Positions 1 to 10,129 of a DNA stretch of 64,000 bases are shown here, piece by piece; the first letter of the stretch is position 1, and every line of letters starts with the position of its first letter. Source of the DNA: Heliopora coerulea (lineage: Eukaryota > Cnidaria > Anthozoa > Scleralcyonacea > Helioporidae); contig JASJOG010000025.1 of assembly GCA_030142905.1 (NCBI GenBank), positions 2,445,001 through 2,509,000 of the forward strand, read 5' to 3'. The position numbers were made by a program, and so were the translations under genes. Under the pieces are notes generated by a model that saw nothing but the letters and a program-made list of their open reading frames with translations, did not search any database and had not been told where the DNA came from.

Positions 1-2253
1 CAGATAATAAAACGAAAATTAAAAAGGAGGACATACGGCACTCAAATTTAGGAAAAGCGATAAGTAACCCACAACTTGAATAAGTAAATTATGAAACATA
101 CACCGAAAGAAGACATCTTGAAGCCTGAAATTCAAATTGAAAAAAAATCAGACAAAAAAAGTAAAGGACAGCGATTTTTCAACTGTTTCAAAGCCATTGT
201 CATAACGACTGAGTAACAAACAAACTGTGTTCTATATATATCATAATTGAACGCAGAAGGGCTGGCAACATAACATACTGTTATATAACAGTCTGTTCTG
301 TTACCAACCCTACTGCGTTCAATAATAAGTTCTCAGGATAAAGCTTAAAGTGAATTAAAGTGAATTGATAAAGTTTTTACGTTTCATTCTGAGGATTAAT
401 AAATCGTTTTAAAACTTGGGCCTGGGAGACCAAACGAGCAAGTTAAAGACGCGAACTCCTGGATGGCCCGGGGCATGTTTCCCTGGAAATTTTTAGAAAA
501 GAGGAATTATGGGATTAATTATTCCTGCAGAAAAGCTTCGGATTTTATTATTACTGTCACCGAGGCTGATTCCGGTTTGCCAGTGGATCATATGGCACCT
601 AAAAGCATTTTATGATTCAGGTAACTTTTTTACTTTTCGTTACTTTTTGCTCAGATCAATTTACCTATATTTTATTTATTTAACAACAAATTTGCAGATC
701 AACAATTTGCAGACCCAATAGGCAGATCTGCCTATTTGTCTGTCTGTCTGTTGGACGGAAAGGCGTACGAAGGGATGGACGGATTTACAGATACAGATAC
801 AGATTTAGATGCTGCTACAGATATGAAGTTCGATATAGATATATAGATACACAATTTTTTTTTTTTTTTTTTTTTTTTTTACTTATATTTTTTATAGAAG
901 TCGACGAAAGGTGACAGCAATTACTTACTTGATTACTTCTCTTCGAATCCTCGGTTTACAGCACTTTCCATTTCTATAATTTCCTTAAAGACAAAAATAA
1001 ACACTTGTGAAGGTGGCAAAATAGACAAAGTTCTCGCTCTCTCGTAAGGCATGGCGGCCAAACTGGGGTCAATAATTATGCGTATGCCTATGTATATGCT
1101 GTATCCGCGGTATGTTGCTTACAATCTGCCACATAGTGATAATACGCACATAATACAACAAGCATAATACGCACAAAGATATGCACAGACACGGGCACGG
1201 ACATAGGTATAACACATTCATACGAATGCGCGTACTACCTAACTCTATGTCTATGCTTATATATGCCTACACCAAGAAGTACGATAGTGATAATATTCAG
1301 CAGGAATACTATAACAATTGTGTTATATTACGTTATTAGCGGCATGACAACACCATTGTATCTGATAATCTTTCACGATTTATTCTGTATTAGAGATCGT
1401 ATCCGAAATACTTGAACGCAATGTGCCTCATTCCTACATGCGTTTTTTGGTATCAAATAATACTTTCTCGATTCAACAAGATTTAAAAACTTAACATTCT
1501 TAGCATATTACAAGCTCAATGGCAGAAAATGGTCACCATTGCTCTCCAGAGCGTGACCAATTGTTTCAATCCACAAAACCCCCTCTGAAGCTTTGGGTTA
1601 TTCATTATTCGTTTTATATAATTAACTCACATTTGGTTACTCAAAAAAGCGTGCAACGGGATTTTACTGGTTAAGTGATCGCTCTCAACAAGTGAAAATC
1701 AAAACCTTTTTTTTCTAATCCTTCCCTCATAGCTGTAAGACAGAGATCAATTCTGTCTTATTTCTTGTTTGGATCATTCTTGCAGTATCCTTGAACAACG
1801 GGGTTAAGGTGCTTTGGTGGTTCAGTGGTCAGAGCCACGGCATCTCACCACTGAGGTTAAAGCTTGGTTTACACGAGCAAATCAAGCTGAACTACAAGAA
1901 CAAAACAAAGGACGGGATAAAGAAAGTATTCGCAAGGGGAAATACCAGCATCGGCACAAGCACGCGAATTGAACGCAAGCACAGGTGCAAGTGTAAAGCC
2001 GGTTTTCCACTTGCGAATTTTTTCGCGAGAAGCGGCCAATTTTGCCGATGCGCATGCGCATTTGAACCTGTGACTGCTCGCCGAATCAAAAAAATTAGCC
2101 TGGTTTCATCGTCGGAGCGAACGTGGTAGTAGGAGCTATTCGCTGAAGTGAAAAACAGAGTTCGAATGAATCCTACGGTTTGACGGCGAAAAAAGGCGCT
2201 AGCCAATCAGATTTCAAAAAAGTCTCTGACTTGCTTCTGAAGGAAGTGTCAAC
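1..2253. other. Non-coding flank; no gene seen
   Basis: I see no credible coding sequence here. The stretch contains a hairpin repeat (listed separately), degenerate GATA/CAGATA low-complexity DNA around 785-850 and a T tract near 857-880. From about 1855 on, a GC-richer stretch leads into the MADF gene and may be the 5' end of the Harbinger element, but I could not match an inverted partner to it on the far side. Confidence 0.5.
246..323. repeat. Imperfect hairpin / MITE-like inverted repeat
   Basis: ATTGAACGCAGAAGGGCTGG at the left is mirrored by an inverted copy ending in CTGCGTTCAAT at the right, about 23 bp per arm with a few mismatches. The interior (TGTTATATAACA) is also palindromic. 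The whole 78 bp can fold into one stem, like a small foldback element. Confidence 0.6.
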
Positions 2254-3955
2254 ATGGCGGAACTCGATCTAGGGGCGTTGCGAAGGTTCCTCACCAATTT
2301 TCCAAGTGCCAATTCTCAATCATCAGCTGTAGCACTGCAAGGACCACCACATCAAGTACAACAATTTCAATCTGCACAACAACGGTAGCAGCAAGAACCT
2401 CAGTCTGGACAGCCCCAAGATGTCGAATAACTGAGAAGTTCCCAAAGTTGCGAAAGCTTTGCGAGTCAAGGGTATGCTGTGCAGTATTTGTCAGCAGGGG
2501 ACAGTCAAGAACTTGAGCGAAACGAAGAAGGCGATAGGCCTTTTTATTCTGAAAATGCTATCGAATTTGATAAAGAATTATTTTTAGAGGAAGTTCAAAA
2601 ATATAGGTGTCTTTGGGACATCAACTCAGAAGCATATAAAAACAGGCCGATTAAGCAAAATGCATGGACCCTCATTGGAAAGTTATTTAACAGAGACAGT
2701 GAGTTTTTCCCGACGAAACTAAAGAAATGAGACAGACGTCTAAAAGCTTTATAGAACTACTTCCATCTTTCAAGTATTGTTTTTCAACACCATTTCACTT
2801 TGCGTTGTAAGATATTTGGACAGTTGCTCAACGATTAATTTTAAAGTTCTGACAGCTGAAAATTACTCCAAAAAGTGTAATGAGAAGTGGTTGAACTTTT
2901 ACCCAATTCAGACCCTATTTCAACCTTAATTTCAGAAATTACAAAGGAAAACACCATATCCCAATTACAATTTTACACATGCTTTTTTAATCCATTGATG
3001 GATCCATCCTCTACATTGACTGCTGAAGGTTAAAAGCATTTGATTTAATTATATTTTTTTAAAATATAGAAGTAGTGTCCATATGTTAGACATGTGGTAT
3101 TTTTTTGTGTAAGCTCTGTAAGTGGACCCCATAATGCAAACCATTAATTATATGGTTCTGTTAAGTTTCAACAAGGAAAGGCATACTAATGACCTGTAAG
3201 GGTTGTCATATCAAGCTATCACTTGTACCCCAATAAAAACAACTGCCCTTTGAAATTAGCCTGGGAAGGTCATTTTTTTCAGATTTTAAGTTCATGTTGT
3301 TTTGATAAAACTGATATAGAGTTCCTCAAAATTCAAAACAAATTCTAATTGTTGTATTCATTTGAAACTGCTGAATTTTGTTTCCGTTGTGCTGTATTTC
3401 CCTGGCAATAATTGTTGTTACAGTCATATTGCTAAATATCATATACTTCATTTTTATTCATGTTGTATTGTGTACGGTGCATTGTGCATTATATATTGTG
3501 CATACACTTATATTTGCTTGCATTTAATTTCAGTTGAGTTCTTGCAAAGACAACTCAAGAATCTCAAAGACAGCTTAGATAAAAGACAACGTATGACAAG
3601 ATCTGGAGCTGCAGTCTCTTCACTTCCAAGGTGCAAATATTTTGAGCAAACGAAGTTTCTCTTTGAGGAAACAGCACACAAGCCTACAGAGAGTAATCTG
3701 CCCATCACAGCAGAACAAGTTGTAACATCTGTTGACGAACCATCTACTTCTAATAAATCTGTAAGTAACGCTACAAAAAGAAAATCAGACGAGATGTTAT
3801 TTCCTCCTTCTGGAAGTCAGCATGGCTTTAAAACACGTCAAGATGCCATTGATACAGCAATTCTCAAACAGCTGGAGAGGTCAAACAGGCAAATAAATGA
3901 AACACTTCAAAGGAGAAGAATGATGATGAAACTTCCCTTAATTGCAAAAGCTTAA
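2254..3955 (+). pseudogene. MADF-domain protein of Harbinger element (two exons, two nonsense codons)
   Basis: Exon 1 runs from ATG 2254 to 2698 and exon 2 from 3534 to 3955. The 835 bp intron starts GTGAGT and ends TTTCAG, and the join keeps frame across a split Ile codon. Around residues 100-140 lies the first half of a MADF domain (acidic, then FDKELFLEEV, then NAWTLIGKLFN); exon 2 completes it (LKNLKDSLDKRQR, KYFEQTKFL). A serine-rich linker and a basic C-terminus follow. MADF proteins are the usual DNA-binding partner of Harbinger transposases and assist nuclear import and target recognition. The Gln-rich N-terminus has in-frame TAG and TAA codons (near 2386 and 2428), so the protein could start only downstream of them or is dead. 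Confidence 0.72.
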
Positions 3956-4314
3956 TTCCAATAATTAATGCTCTCTTTTTGAAGAAAAAAAAAGATTGGC
4001 CATGATTAAAGTTAGCCAGTTGCTGTATGATATTGAATTTGAAGATTAATAACTTCATAATTATGTTGTCATGACTTAACTTTGCAATTCATATTTCATA
4101 TATTGAACACAAGATTATCATGTTTAAAATACTTTATGCAAATTGTGTTAGCTTGGTTACTTTTTGAAGTTATATATATTTTAGATTCAAATAACAAATT
4201 ATTGAATGTCTTGAATAGTTACAGTGTTATGGTAAGGAAAAGTTGAAATGACAATTTACTTGAACATTTAAAAATCAAATGCTGAAAAATAGGAAACAAT
4301 GTCTGCCTTGAATG
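3956..4314. other. 3' flank of MADF gene up to the Polinton insertion site
   Basis: AT-rich DNA with no reading frame I trust. It is the left half of the Harbinger intergenic spacer; the right half resumes at 20374. Confidence 0.5.
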
Positions 4315-4320
4315 GCAGTA
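4315..4320. repeat. 6 bp target-site duplication, left copy (GCAGTA)
   Basis: GCAGTA directly precedes the first base of the Polinton terminal repeat and recurs directly after its last base (20368-20373). Polinton/Maverick integrases characteristically make 6 bp duplications. Confidence 0.8.
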
Positions 4321-4503
4321 AGTACTGTATAATACAATAGGGGGGTATGAATGCAGTTTCCATTGTTTGCCCATACCCCTACTTTTTGCTGATACCCCAT
4401 CAGTGAAAAACTCCAAAAACAGTGTTTTTTGCTATTTTAAAAGTGCACCAAGGTACGATCTAAATAATTTTTCACAAAAACTTTAATGCTTTCAATTTTC
4501 ATC
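4321..4503. repeat. Polinton left terminal inverted repeat
   Basis: Matches the reverse complement of 20187-20367 over the whole length with scattered mismatches and a small indel near the tip. Shared landmarks are AATACAATAGGG, CAGTTTCCATTGTTTGCCCA, TCAGTGAAAAACTCCAAAAA and AAGGTACGATCTAAATAATT. Confidence 0.9.
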
Positions 4504-4517
4504 TTCTAAATATCTTT

Positions 4518-4760
4518 TTATCCAGCACTAAATTTTTTTACAAGTTCAAATGAACATAATGTAGTTGCAACTTTAAGTTCTAATAATGGATAACTATCAC
4601 GTTCAGTTTCCAATCCAATTTCTGTCATAATTTCTTCTGTCATATATAAAATGTTTCTCAATGCAAAATCATCATCAATATCATCCTCATCTTCCAAAAG
4701 TTTTAAACAATCTCCATTAATTCTTTCCAATATATTATTGTACCTCTTAAGTTGCTCCAT
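4518..4760 (-). CDS. Small acidic Polinton protein, function unknown
   Basis: An 80-residue open frame just inside the left terminal repeat. It is helix-rich and has an acidic patch (LLEDEDDIDDDFALRN) followed by LYMTEEIMTEIG and a hydrophobic C-terminal third. No catalytic motif is visible. I think similar small proteins occur at the end of other cnidarian Polintons, from memory only. It is the last gene of the minus-strand block and has no visible lesion. Confidence 0.5.
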   Translation of the reverse strand: MEQLKRYNNILERINGDCLKLLEDEDDIDDDFALRNILYMTEEIMTEIGLETERDSYPLLELKVATTLCSFELVKKFSAG

Positions 4761-4808
4761 ATATATTATAAGGAAGATTAAATATTTTTATAATTTCCAT
4801 TGTGTACA

Positions 4809-4984
4809 TTACAATATCAGCTTTATTTTTAAAATGGTCACAATCATGCTCTGAAAACAAATTATTTGTTGTTGTCTACATATTTTTTTCATTATTGATA
4901 TAATATCTTTTATTACTTTTGTTTGTTTGCTTTTATATTCTCCATTAGATGGAAAGAAGATATCACGATATTTCTCAAATTTCA
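4809..4984 (-). CDS. Small Polinton ORF, possibly broken
   Basis: Begins at an ATG at 4984, immediately downstream of the polymerase (MKFEKYRDIFFPSNGEYKSK...). The first 35 residues look protein-like, with charged helices. The C-terminal part (IICFQSMIVTILKIKLIL) has the look of an out-of-frame tail, so a frameshift is likely near 4890. Function unknown. Confidence 0.35.
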
Positions 4985-6387
4985 TATATATTACAGAATA
5001 TTTTATAATGACCATATGCATAACTTTTAATACCATCATCTAGTAAATAACGCTTATCATCAAAGCATGACAGTGAGACTTTATTGATCTCATAACTGCG
5101 TATTTCATGACAGTTACTTCTTATCGTTTTCATCTTATGATGCATTTGTTGTTTAGAAAACAATGTTTCTTTATAATTAATATGATCAATGTCCTTTTTA
5201 ATAACAGCCTTTTTAATTCCTTTCGCAGTTTTACCACCCTTATTGTTGTTCTTCAAATAACTGTACATCTTACTTCGAAGACCAATAAATTTCACAATTG
5301 GAACACCTGCTGTCTCATCTTTCATCTTATCAATAACTTTTTTGTTCTCTTTAAAGTAATATGGTGAATCTTCTGGATAATCACTATTATCAAATAGTCC
5401 TTTTCTCTCATGGAGGCCTTTATACACATCTTCCGTGGCTATTTCATTCATTAAACTGTCAGTATCAGTGAATAACAGCTTGGCATTTTAACCATACAAT
5501 GGTTTTATTATGTTGTAATGGAAGTCATACATAAGTGTTTTTGACAGTTCTAATATGCACATTCCTACAACTTTTTCTCCTTTATTTGGCATCTTTATTG
5601 CTTGCTTACCGTTTATCGTTATACAGATCTTCTTGTGTTTTTCAAGAGTATGTTCACCATGAAAACATTGCAAACAATACATACAAAAATGTTTCTTCTC
5701 TTTATGATTTGTTTGGTTATACATAAATCTGTTAAAGTCATAAATCAGAACATAATGGTTCTTTATAAGTAATAAATTTAGAATATCATTACATCTTTCT
5801 TTTGATATATAAATCGGAAAAGGTGTTTTATTCTCCCGGCCAAAAACATTCACATTTATATTGTTCTGTTTTTCCACCTTATTATACTTTTTTACAGGAA
5901 CAGGAAATTGCACATTATTGTAATCTAATCGAGTAATAGATTCCTTATCACACCTTTTTATTCTTTGTGGATCCTTTGTGGATTTAAATGCCTAATATGA
6001 CACCATCTAAAACTTATTATCCTTATTTTGTAAATTAATAAGACCTTTTTTATGATGTTGTAATTCCTTAGGTAATTTCACTTATGAACTGCCTTTTAAT
6101 GGTTTATATTTAGCAAAATCAATGAAATGTTGATCAACACTTTTAATAGCCCATCCTGAGCCTTCTGATATCCATACATCAATTTTATTTAAGATTTTTC
6201 AATTTGATTTAAGCAAAGTTTCGGATATTTCATTGTTATTTATTATTTTCTTTGGTTTGCTATTAAAATATTCCTTCTTAATTATTTTTGGTTTTTCAAA
6301 TGTAACTACTATTGTCTGAATGTATTTATAATGTTTCATTTCTTTTAATAGATCAATTATTGCATCCTTAACACCAATTAATTGCAT
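4975..6387 (-). pseudogene. Protein-primed DNA polymerase B, internally deleted
   Basis: Replicates the Polinton genome in intact relatives. The N-terminal region (from ATG 6387) holds the conserved block with FNSKPKKIINN and WISEGSGWAIKSVDQHF, then NINVNVFGRENKTPFPIYIS, then a C2H2-like finger (CMYCLQCFHGEHTLEKH). The frame then jumps near 5560 straight from the post-finger segment into the C-terminal palm (LSKTLMYDFHYN). That loses essentially the whole exonuclease and most of the polymerase palm, several hundred residues by comparison with the family. Motif C (FTDTDS) and the conserved tail (KTAKGIKK, SFDDKRYLLDDGIKSYAYGHYK, with C for S) remain to about 4985. Stops and frameshifts occur near 5490, 6000-6060 and 6200. 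Dead gene. Confidence 0.88.
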
Positions 6388-6404
6388 TTTTGGATCTTTT
6401 AAAT

Positions 6405-6781
6405 TTACATTTTGATGTTATAACTTCTAACAAATCCTTTTAATACCTTTTTATTCTTAGTAATAATAGCAGTCTCATCAACAGTAAATAAATCAATCTC
6501 ATGACTTAGGATTCTATAATTTCCATAAAAGTTGAAATTATTAAGGATCTCATTATTTGCTTCTGTTAATATTTTTCTTGCAGATGATTTATTTTTTTTA
6601 TATCATTTTCAAAAGATTTTTTACTCCAGTATTTACCATTTACATAAGAAACAGCTTTCACTGATATAATAAAACTTTTACCTTTATTGCTCTTTATAAG
6701 TTCTATAACGTCTCTATTTGTAAATCGAAATTCCTTTCTGAGATTAGAATTTCTTATGACTGACATTTCATAGGAATCCAT
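6405..6781 (-). pseudogene. Small Polinton protein, frameshifted
   Basis: Starts at ATG 6781 (MDSYEMSVIRNSN...) and reads cleanly for about 63 residues to near 6590, where a frame change is needed to continue into a second conserved-looking stretch (SARKILTEANNEIL, HEIDLFTVDETAIITKNKK), ending at a TAA at 6405. It lies directly upstream of the polymerase and is probably co-transcribed. No known domain; function unknown. Confidence 0.45.
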
Positions 6782-6807
6782 CTATAATATACTATATGAT
6801 TATTTCT

Positions 6808-7300
6808 TTAAGCCTCTTTAAACCACTTTAAATAGTATGGACAATTGCAATCTTTATCCCACTCTAATTTCTTATATATAATTCCAAATAATCGGTCATC
6901 AAACTTCTTCTTTGCCTTGGATTCAATCAAGTGTTTTAAATGACAATTTAATGGAATTCCTCTTCTACTACAAAGCCTTATAATGTAATAATTATATCTT
7001 GATAAATTCTTTCTGCTTATTAATTTTTCCTTTCTCATAACATCCAAAACTTTTGTAAAATCATCATTAATAATGTTAATATATTGACTATCAATACATT
7101 CCCTCAGTTTTTTTATACATCCATTTGCTTCTATTATGAACAGACTTCTTACGTTTTAACCATATATTTTCAATCCATTCTCCACCATTGGTTAAATAAT
7201 TATCACTTATAACAACACATTTTGGACATTTATAATAACCATTAGCAACAATTCTTTTCACATTGCAATCTTTACAATACAATGCAGAATTAATGCACAT
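6808..7300 (-). pseudogene. Zinc-ribbon protein (possible late-transcription-factor-like), one frameshift
   Basis: N-terminus has a four-cysteine zinc ribbon (CKDC at residue 9, CPKC at residue 25). After a frame change near 7130 the protein continues through a helical region (INDDFTKVLDVMRKEKL) to LCSRRGIPLNCHLKHLIES and ends YYLKWFKEA, about 160 residues in all. The layout of an N-terminal ribbon plus a helical domain with R-R-G-I-P resembles viral VLTF-3-like late transcription factors, but I cannot confirm this without a profile search. Otherwise function unknown. Confidence 0.5.
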
Positions 7301-7333
7301 ATATATTATATATAATTATTTCTTTAAGCTACT

Positions 7334-7738
7334 TTAAAGATATTTAAAAAGTAAATAACCAGTAGAAATACCAATAAAACCTGTGGTTATATATTGATAT
7401 TCCTTCATTTCATCACTTGGTTTATAAAAATCATTTCATTGTGGTTCTTTATATTTCATTAATTGAATCTGTCTCAGTTCATCTAATGCCTTATTAGTTT
7501 CATTTATATCTGCGTTTGCATCTGACAATTCTTGTCTCAATTGTTGGATTCTATCATGTCGTTTTATTTCCATTTTCATTGAACTCCTCCTTCGCTTTCT
7601 CTAAGTTTTCTACTGCTAAATTATGACGTTTCATCTCCTCTTCATAGCCATTTTATCAAACATTTTAAACAAATATCCAGCACCAGCAAAAGAAACAGCT
7701 GCAAATGTTGTCTGTAAAAATCCTCCAACTAATGCCAT
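7334..7738 (-). pseudogene. Membrane-anchored coiled-coil Polinton protein, frameshifted
   Basis: Opens at ATG 7738 with a hydrophobic segment (LQTTFAAVSFAGAGYLF). A charged coiled coil follows (RHNLAVENLEKAKEEF, then QQLRQELSDANADINETNKA), then a second hydrophobic C-terminal segment (TTGFIGISTGYLLFKYL) ending near 7334. The RQELSDANADINETNKALD block is familiar from cnidarian Polintons. Frame breaks lie near 7640 and 7570, and a TGA near 7440. Probably a virion or membrane structural protein; that role is inference. Confidence 0.55.
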
Positions 7739-7750
7739 TTATTTATATAA

Positions 7751-7978
7751 TTAATTAGATTTGAATGGATGAGTTGGAATATATTTCTTATTCTGCAACC
7801 ATTTTATCAATAATGTGCTTCCTGCAACACCAGCAGCTAGTTTTGCTACATCATAGGAATCTGTCGCATCCGTCACTTTTTCTTTCAACAGTCTTTTAGA
7901 CAGCATTGACAATCCTACTACTCCAACAGTCACCAATACGGAATCATATATTTCATTCATAATTTCTTTATCTAGCAT
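7751..7978 (-). CDS. Small Polinton membrane protein
   Basis: A 75-residue intact frame with hydrophobic segments at about residues 12-26 (VLVTVGVVGLSMLSK) and 43-58 (KLAAGVAGSTLLIKWL). It lies between the coiled-coil gene and the BRO/VRR-NUC gene with gaps of 12-18 bp, as in a compact viral operon-like block. Likely membrane or capsid-associated; function unknown. Confidence 0.55.
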   Translation of the reverse strand: MLDKEIMNEIYDSVLVTVGVVGLSMLSKRLLKEKVTDATDSYDVAKLAAGVAGSTLLIKWLQNKKYIPTHPFKSN

Positions 7979-7996
7979 TTAATTATATATAATAGT

Positions 7997-8812
7997 TTAT
8001 AGTTTAACTCTATGGAAATTAATTTTATGGTTTTTTAATGTTACATTGTTTTTGAACTTATTCCTACAATATGGACATTTTATACGTGTTTCATTCATAT
8101 ATTGTATAATTTCCGTTAGAATGAGGTCATAATCACTAGAAACCAAGCATTTATAATTGTTCATTTCATATTTCTCTAATAATTCCTTCTGTGAGTCTGA
8201 CAATTGTTCAGTATTTTTGGGTGTTTTAAATTCAATACAAAATCCATTATAATACTTATGTAAATTAGTAATAATGATATCTGGTTGTCCTTTTTGAAAT
8301 CCTTTTCTATATGAATTTATTCTCTTACTAACAGTATCTTGTAATTCTCCTAAGCCAGCAATTATTAATGTATCAGGATAAAAACGTCTTATATATTGCA
8401 AAAGTTTAGTATGTAAATCACACTCATCTTCTATTTTAAATACATTATTATAAGAACTGTTTTTTTTACTATAAAATCGGTGTTCTCTAATGGAAGGTAA
8501 TACATCTTTTGTTACCCATCTTTGGAAATTCTTAACTGAATCTAATTTTGATCTTAATATTAATGAATAAAGACCACTTTCATTCAAAAAAGTGTACCAG
8601 TGGACCTGACCCACCATTTCGTCTGGTAAGCTTTTCTTGTCCTCATTATCAACATGTTTTCTTATTGCTTTATTAGTGTCTTTATAACCTAATAAAATAG
8701 CAATTTCTTTACCTTTAAACCAAGGATTTCCAGACTTATCAATATAAGCATTTATGGTGAAATTCAATTCTGTATTATTATATTCTTTCAATTTCATATA
8801 ATATCTATACAT
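7997..8812 (-). CDS. BRO-N + VRR-NUC-like nuclease + C2H2 finger fusion protein
   Basis: Intact 271-residue protein, one of the few unbroken Polinton genes here. Residues ~15-110 are a BRO-N domain (WFKGKEIAILLGYKDTNKAI, ... LNESGLYSLILRSK, ... FQRWVTKDVLPSIREH), found in viral and phage antirepressor-like proteins. Residues ~145-240 resemble VRR-NUC/PD-(D/E)XK nucleases: GELQ, GQPDIII, then FCIEFKTPK and a late Gln-Leu helix (SDSQKELLEKY). The last 30 residues form a C2H2 finger (CPYCRNKF...HKINFH). Catalytic acidic/Lys residues appear present. Likely a DNA-binding nuclease used in replication or genome processing; role inferred from domains. Confidence 0.75.
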   Translation of the reverse strand: MYRYYMKLKEYNNTELNFTINAYIDKSGNPWFKGKEIAILLGYKDTNKAIRKHVDNEDKKSLPDEMVGQVHWYTFLNESGLYSLILRSKLDSVKNFQRWVTKDVLPSIREHRFYSKKNSSYNNVFKIEDECDLHTKLLQYIRRFYPDTLIIAGLGELQDTVSKRINSYRKGFQKGQPDIIITNLHKYYNGFCIEFKTPKNTEQLSDSQKELLEKYEMNNYKCLVSSDYDLILTEIIQYMNETRIKCPYCRNKFKNNVTLKNHKINFHRVKL

Positions 8813-8821
8813 GATAATTCT

Positions 8822-9072
8822 TTAAGCCACTTTATAATGTGTTGAAGTAGTTTGTTTTATATTCTCAAATAAAAGTGACATTACTTCAGACTTCTTTTGT
8901 AAAAGGTCTCCTTCTATCTCAATTTCCTTCATAAAACGATCTGTCATATCTATAAGTCCAATTAAGGAATTCTCAATGTTAATAACAGCTGAGCTGTTAC
9001 AAATTTCATCTATTGTTCCATGTATAGCAATACAATTTTATTTATACTTTCAAATACACTGTAATTTTCCAT
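8822..9072 (-). pseudogene. Small Polinton protein, frameshifted
   Basis: Starts at ATG 9072 (MENYSVFESINKIV...). A TAG stops the first frame near 9012; a second frame continues to a TAA at 8822 (SLIGLIDMTDRFMKEIEIEGDLLQKKSEVM...). The second part is a plausible amphipathic helix. The 17 bp palindrome described elsewhere lies just after the break. Function unknown. Confidence 0.4.
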
Positions 9073-9088
9073 CTATATATAATATGAA

Positions 9089-9322
9089 TTATTCTAATGA
9101 ATCCAGAAGTGGAGGTTTTTCTTCCTTTAACATTGGATATGTCTGCTTTGATTCTTTTGTAGGTTTTTCTTCCTTTACTTTTTGAGGAGAAGGTTTACTT
9201 TCTTTAGGCTTTCTACTTGCATAATGCAGACTTACAACTGCAGTTAAAACTCCTATATCATTTAAAATGAGACCATAATTGATACTACATTTATTCTTTT
9301 CTATATCAACTTGTTGTTCCAT
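9089..9322 (-). CDS. Small single-pass membrane protein
   Basis: A 77-residue frame with a hydrophobic segment at about residues 17-34 (YGLILNDIGVLTAVVSLHY) and a Lys/Pro/Glu-rich tail (RKPKESKPSPQKVKEEKP). This layout, short N-terminus, one membrane span and charged tail, is common for a small Polinton protein next to the following gene. Function unknown. Confidence 0.5.
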   Translation of the reverse strand: MEQQVDIEKNKCSINYGLILNDIGVLTAVVSLHYASRKPKESKPSPQKVKEEKPTKESKQTYPMLKEEKPPLLDSLE

Positions 9323-9334
9323 GTTAATCTTTCT

Positions 9335-9430
9335 TTATTTATTTAATGCTGCCAATCGTTTGCCTGCTTCAACACTTTTAGGATCTTTCTCTTTCTTAAC
9401 TGTAGTAATCTTAGGTGTTTCTTCAGTCAT
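9335..9430 (-). CDS. Very short basic Polinton peptide
   Basis: Thirty-one codons from ATG 9430 to TAA 9335 (MTEETPKITTVKKEKDPKSV...). The motif K-D-P-K-S-V-E-A-G-K-R-L is familiar from the N-terminus of a longer protein in related elements, so this may be the front part of the neighbouring membrane-protein gene rather than an independent gene. Confidence 0.4.
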   Translation of the reverse strand: MTEETPKITTVKKEKDPKSVEAGKRLAALNK

Positions 9431-9461
9431 CTTATAATATATCTTATATTTTACTGTCAGT

Positions 9462-9600
9462 CATCTATCAACAGATCTATCAGTTATCTATCAGTTATCT
9501 GTCAATTATCTATCAGTAATCTTACAGTAATCTATCAATAGATCTATCAGTTATCTTACAGTTATCTATCAATAGATTTGTAGATGGATCTATCAGATGG
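9462..9600. repeat. Iteron-like array of ~11 bp repeats
   Basis: About ten copies of a TATCTATCAGT-like unit (variants TATCTGTCAAT, AATCTTACAGT, AATCTATCAAT) run head to tail at close to 11 bp spacing. The array occupies the gap between the 5' ends of two Polinton gene groups. Helically phased short repeats of this kind often bind a protein or bend DNA; promoter or replication role is inference. Confidence 0.65.
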
Positions 9601-9759
9601 ACAATATTAGTCAAACCATTAAAAATCCCTGTATACTAGTACAGTAAAATGGTGTATTTAAATTCTACTTCTATAATAATAATTTTTCATAAGATGTTGG
9701 GCACTAAAATTCTATATACGTTTCATACAAATATATATAGTCCAGAAGTAGATTTCATC
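9601..9759. other. Intergenic spacer in Polinton
   Basis: AT-rich, no reading frame recognised. Confidence 0.4.
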
Positions 9760-10129
9760 TTAATTATGTGTAAATACCTTGTCATATCTATCTGACATGC
9801 CATTAATTGTTGGACATAGATCTGCAACAATATCATACAGTACTTTAGTATCTGTTAAGAATACTGTTTCATCACAAAGAATACCTCTCAAGTATGTTTT
9901 AAGTTGTATTAAGATTTTATTATAATTTGCATAAGCAAACTTACAACTTTCCACTTTCTTGTCTATATCACTTTTAGTAATATAACCTTGGATAAGTACA
10001 CCAACTGCAGTTATGGACAAACTTATGAAATGTGTGAATGGAACAAGAGCACTTCCTACAAGTGTAAGTGACATGGAGGTCATATTCAATGCAAGTTTTA
10101 TTTTCTTTAATTTCTTATATTTCCATTTC

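Noticed and set aside
509..721. Short ORF in the left flank
   Set aside because: No domain, no coding bias, lies in low-complexity AT-rich DNA.
1791..2206. Overlapping ORFs on both strands upstream of the MADF gene
   Set aside because: The two frames are shadows of each other in GC-richer DNA; neither resembles a protein family.
9462..9600. CRISPR-like array
   Set aside because: Units are 11 bp with no spacers, in an animal genome.
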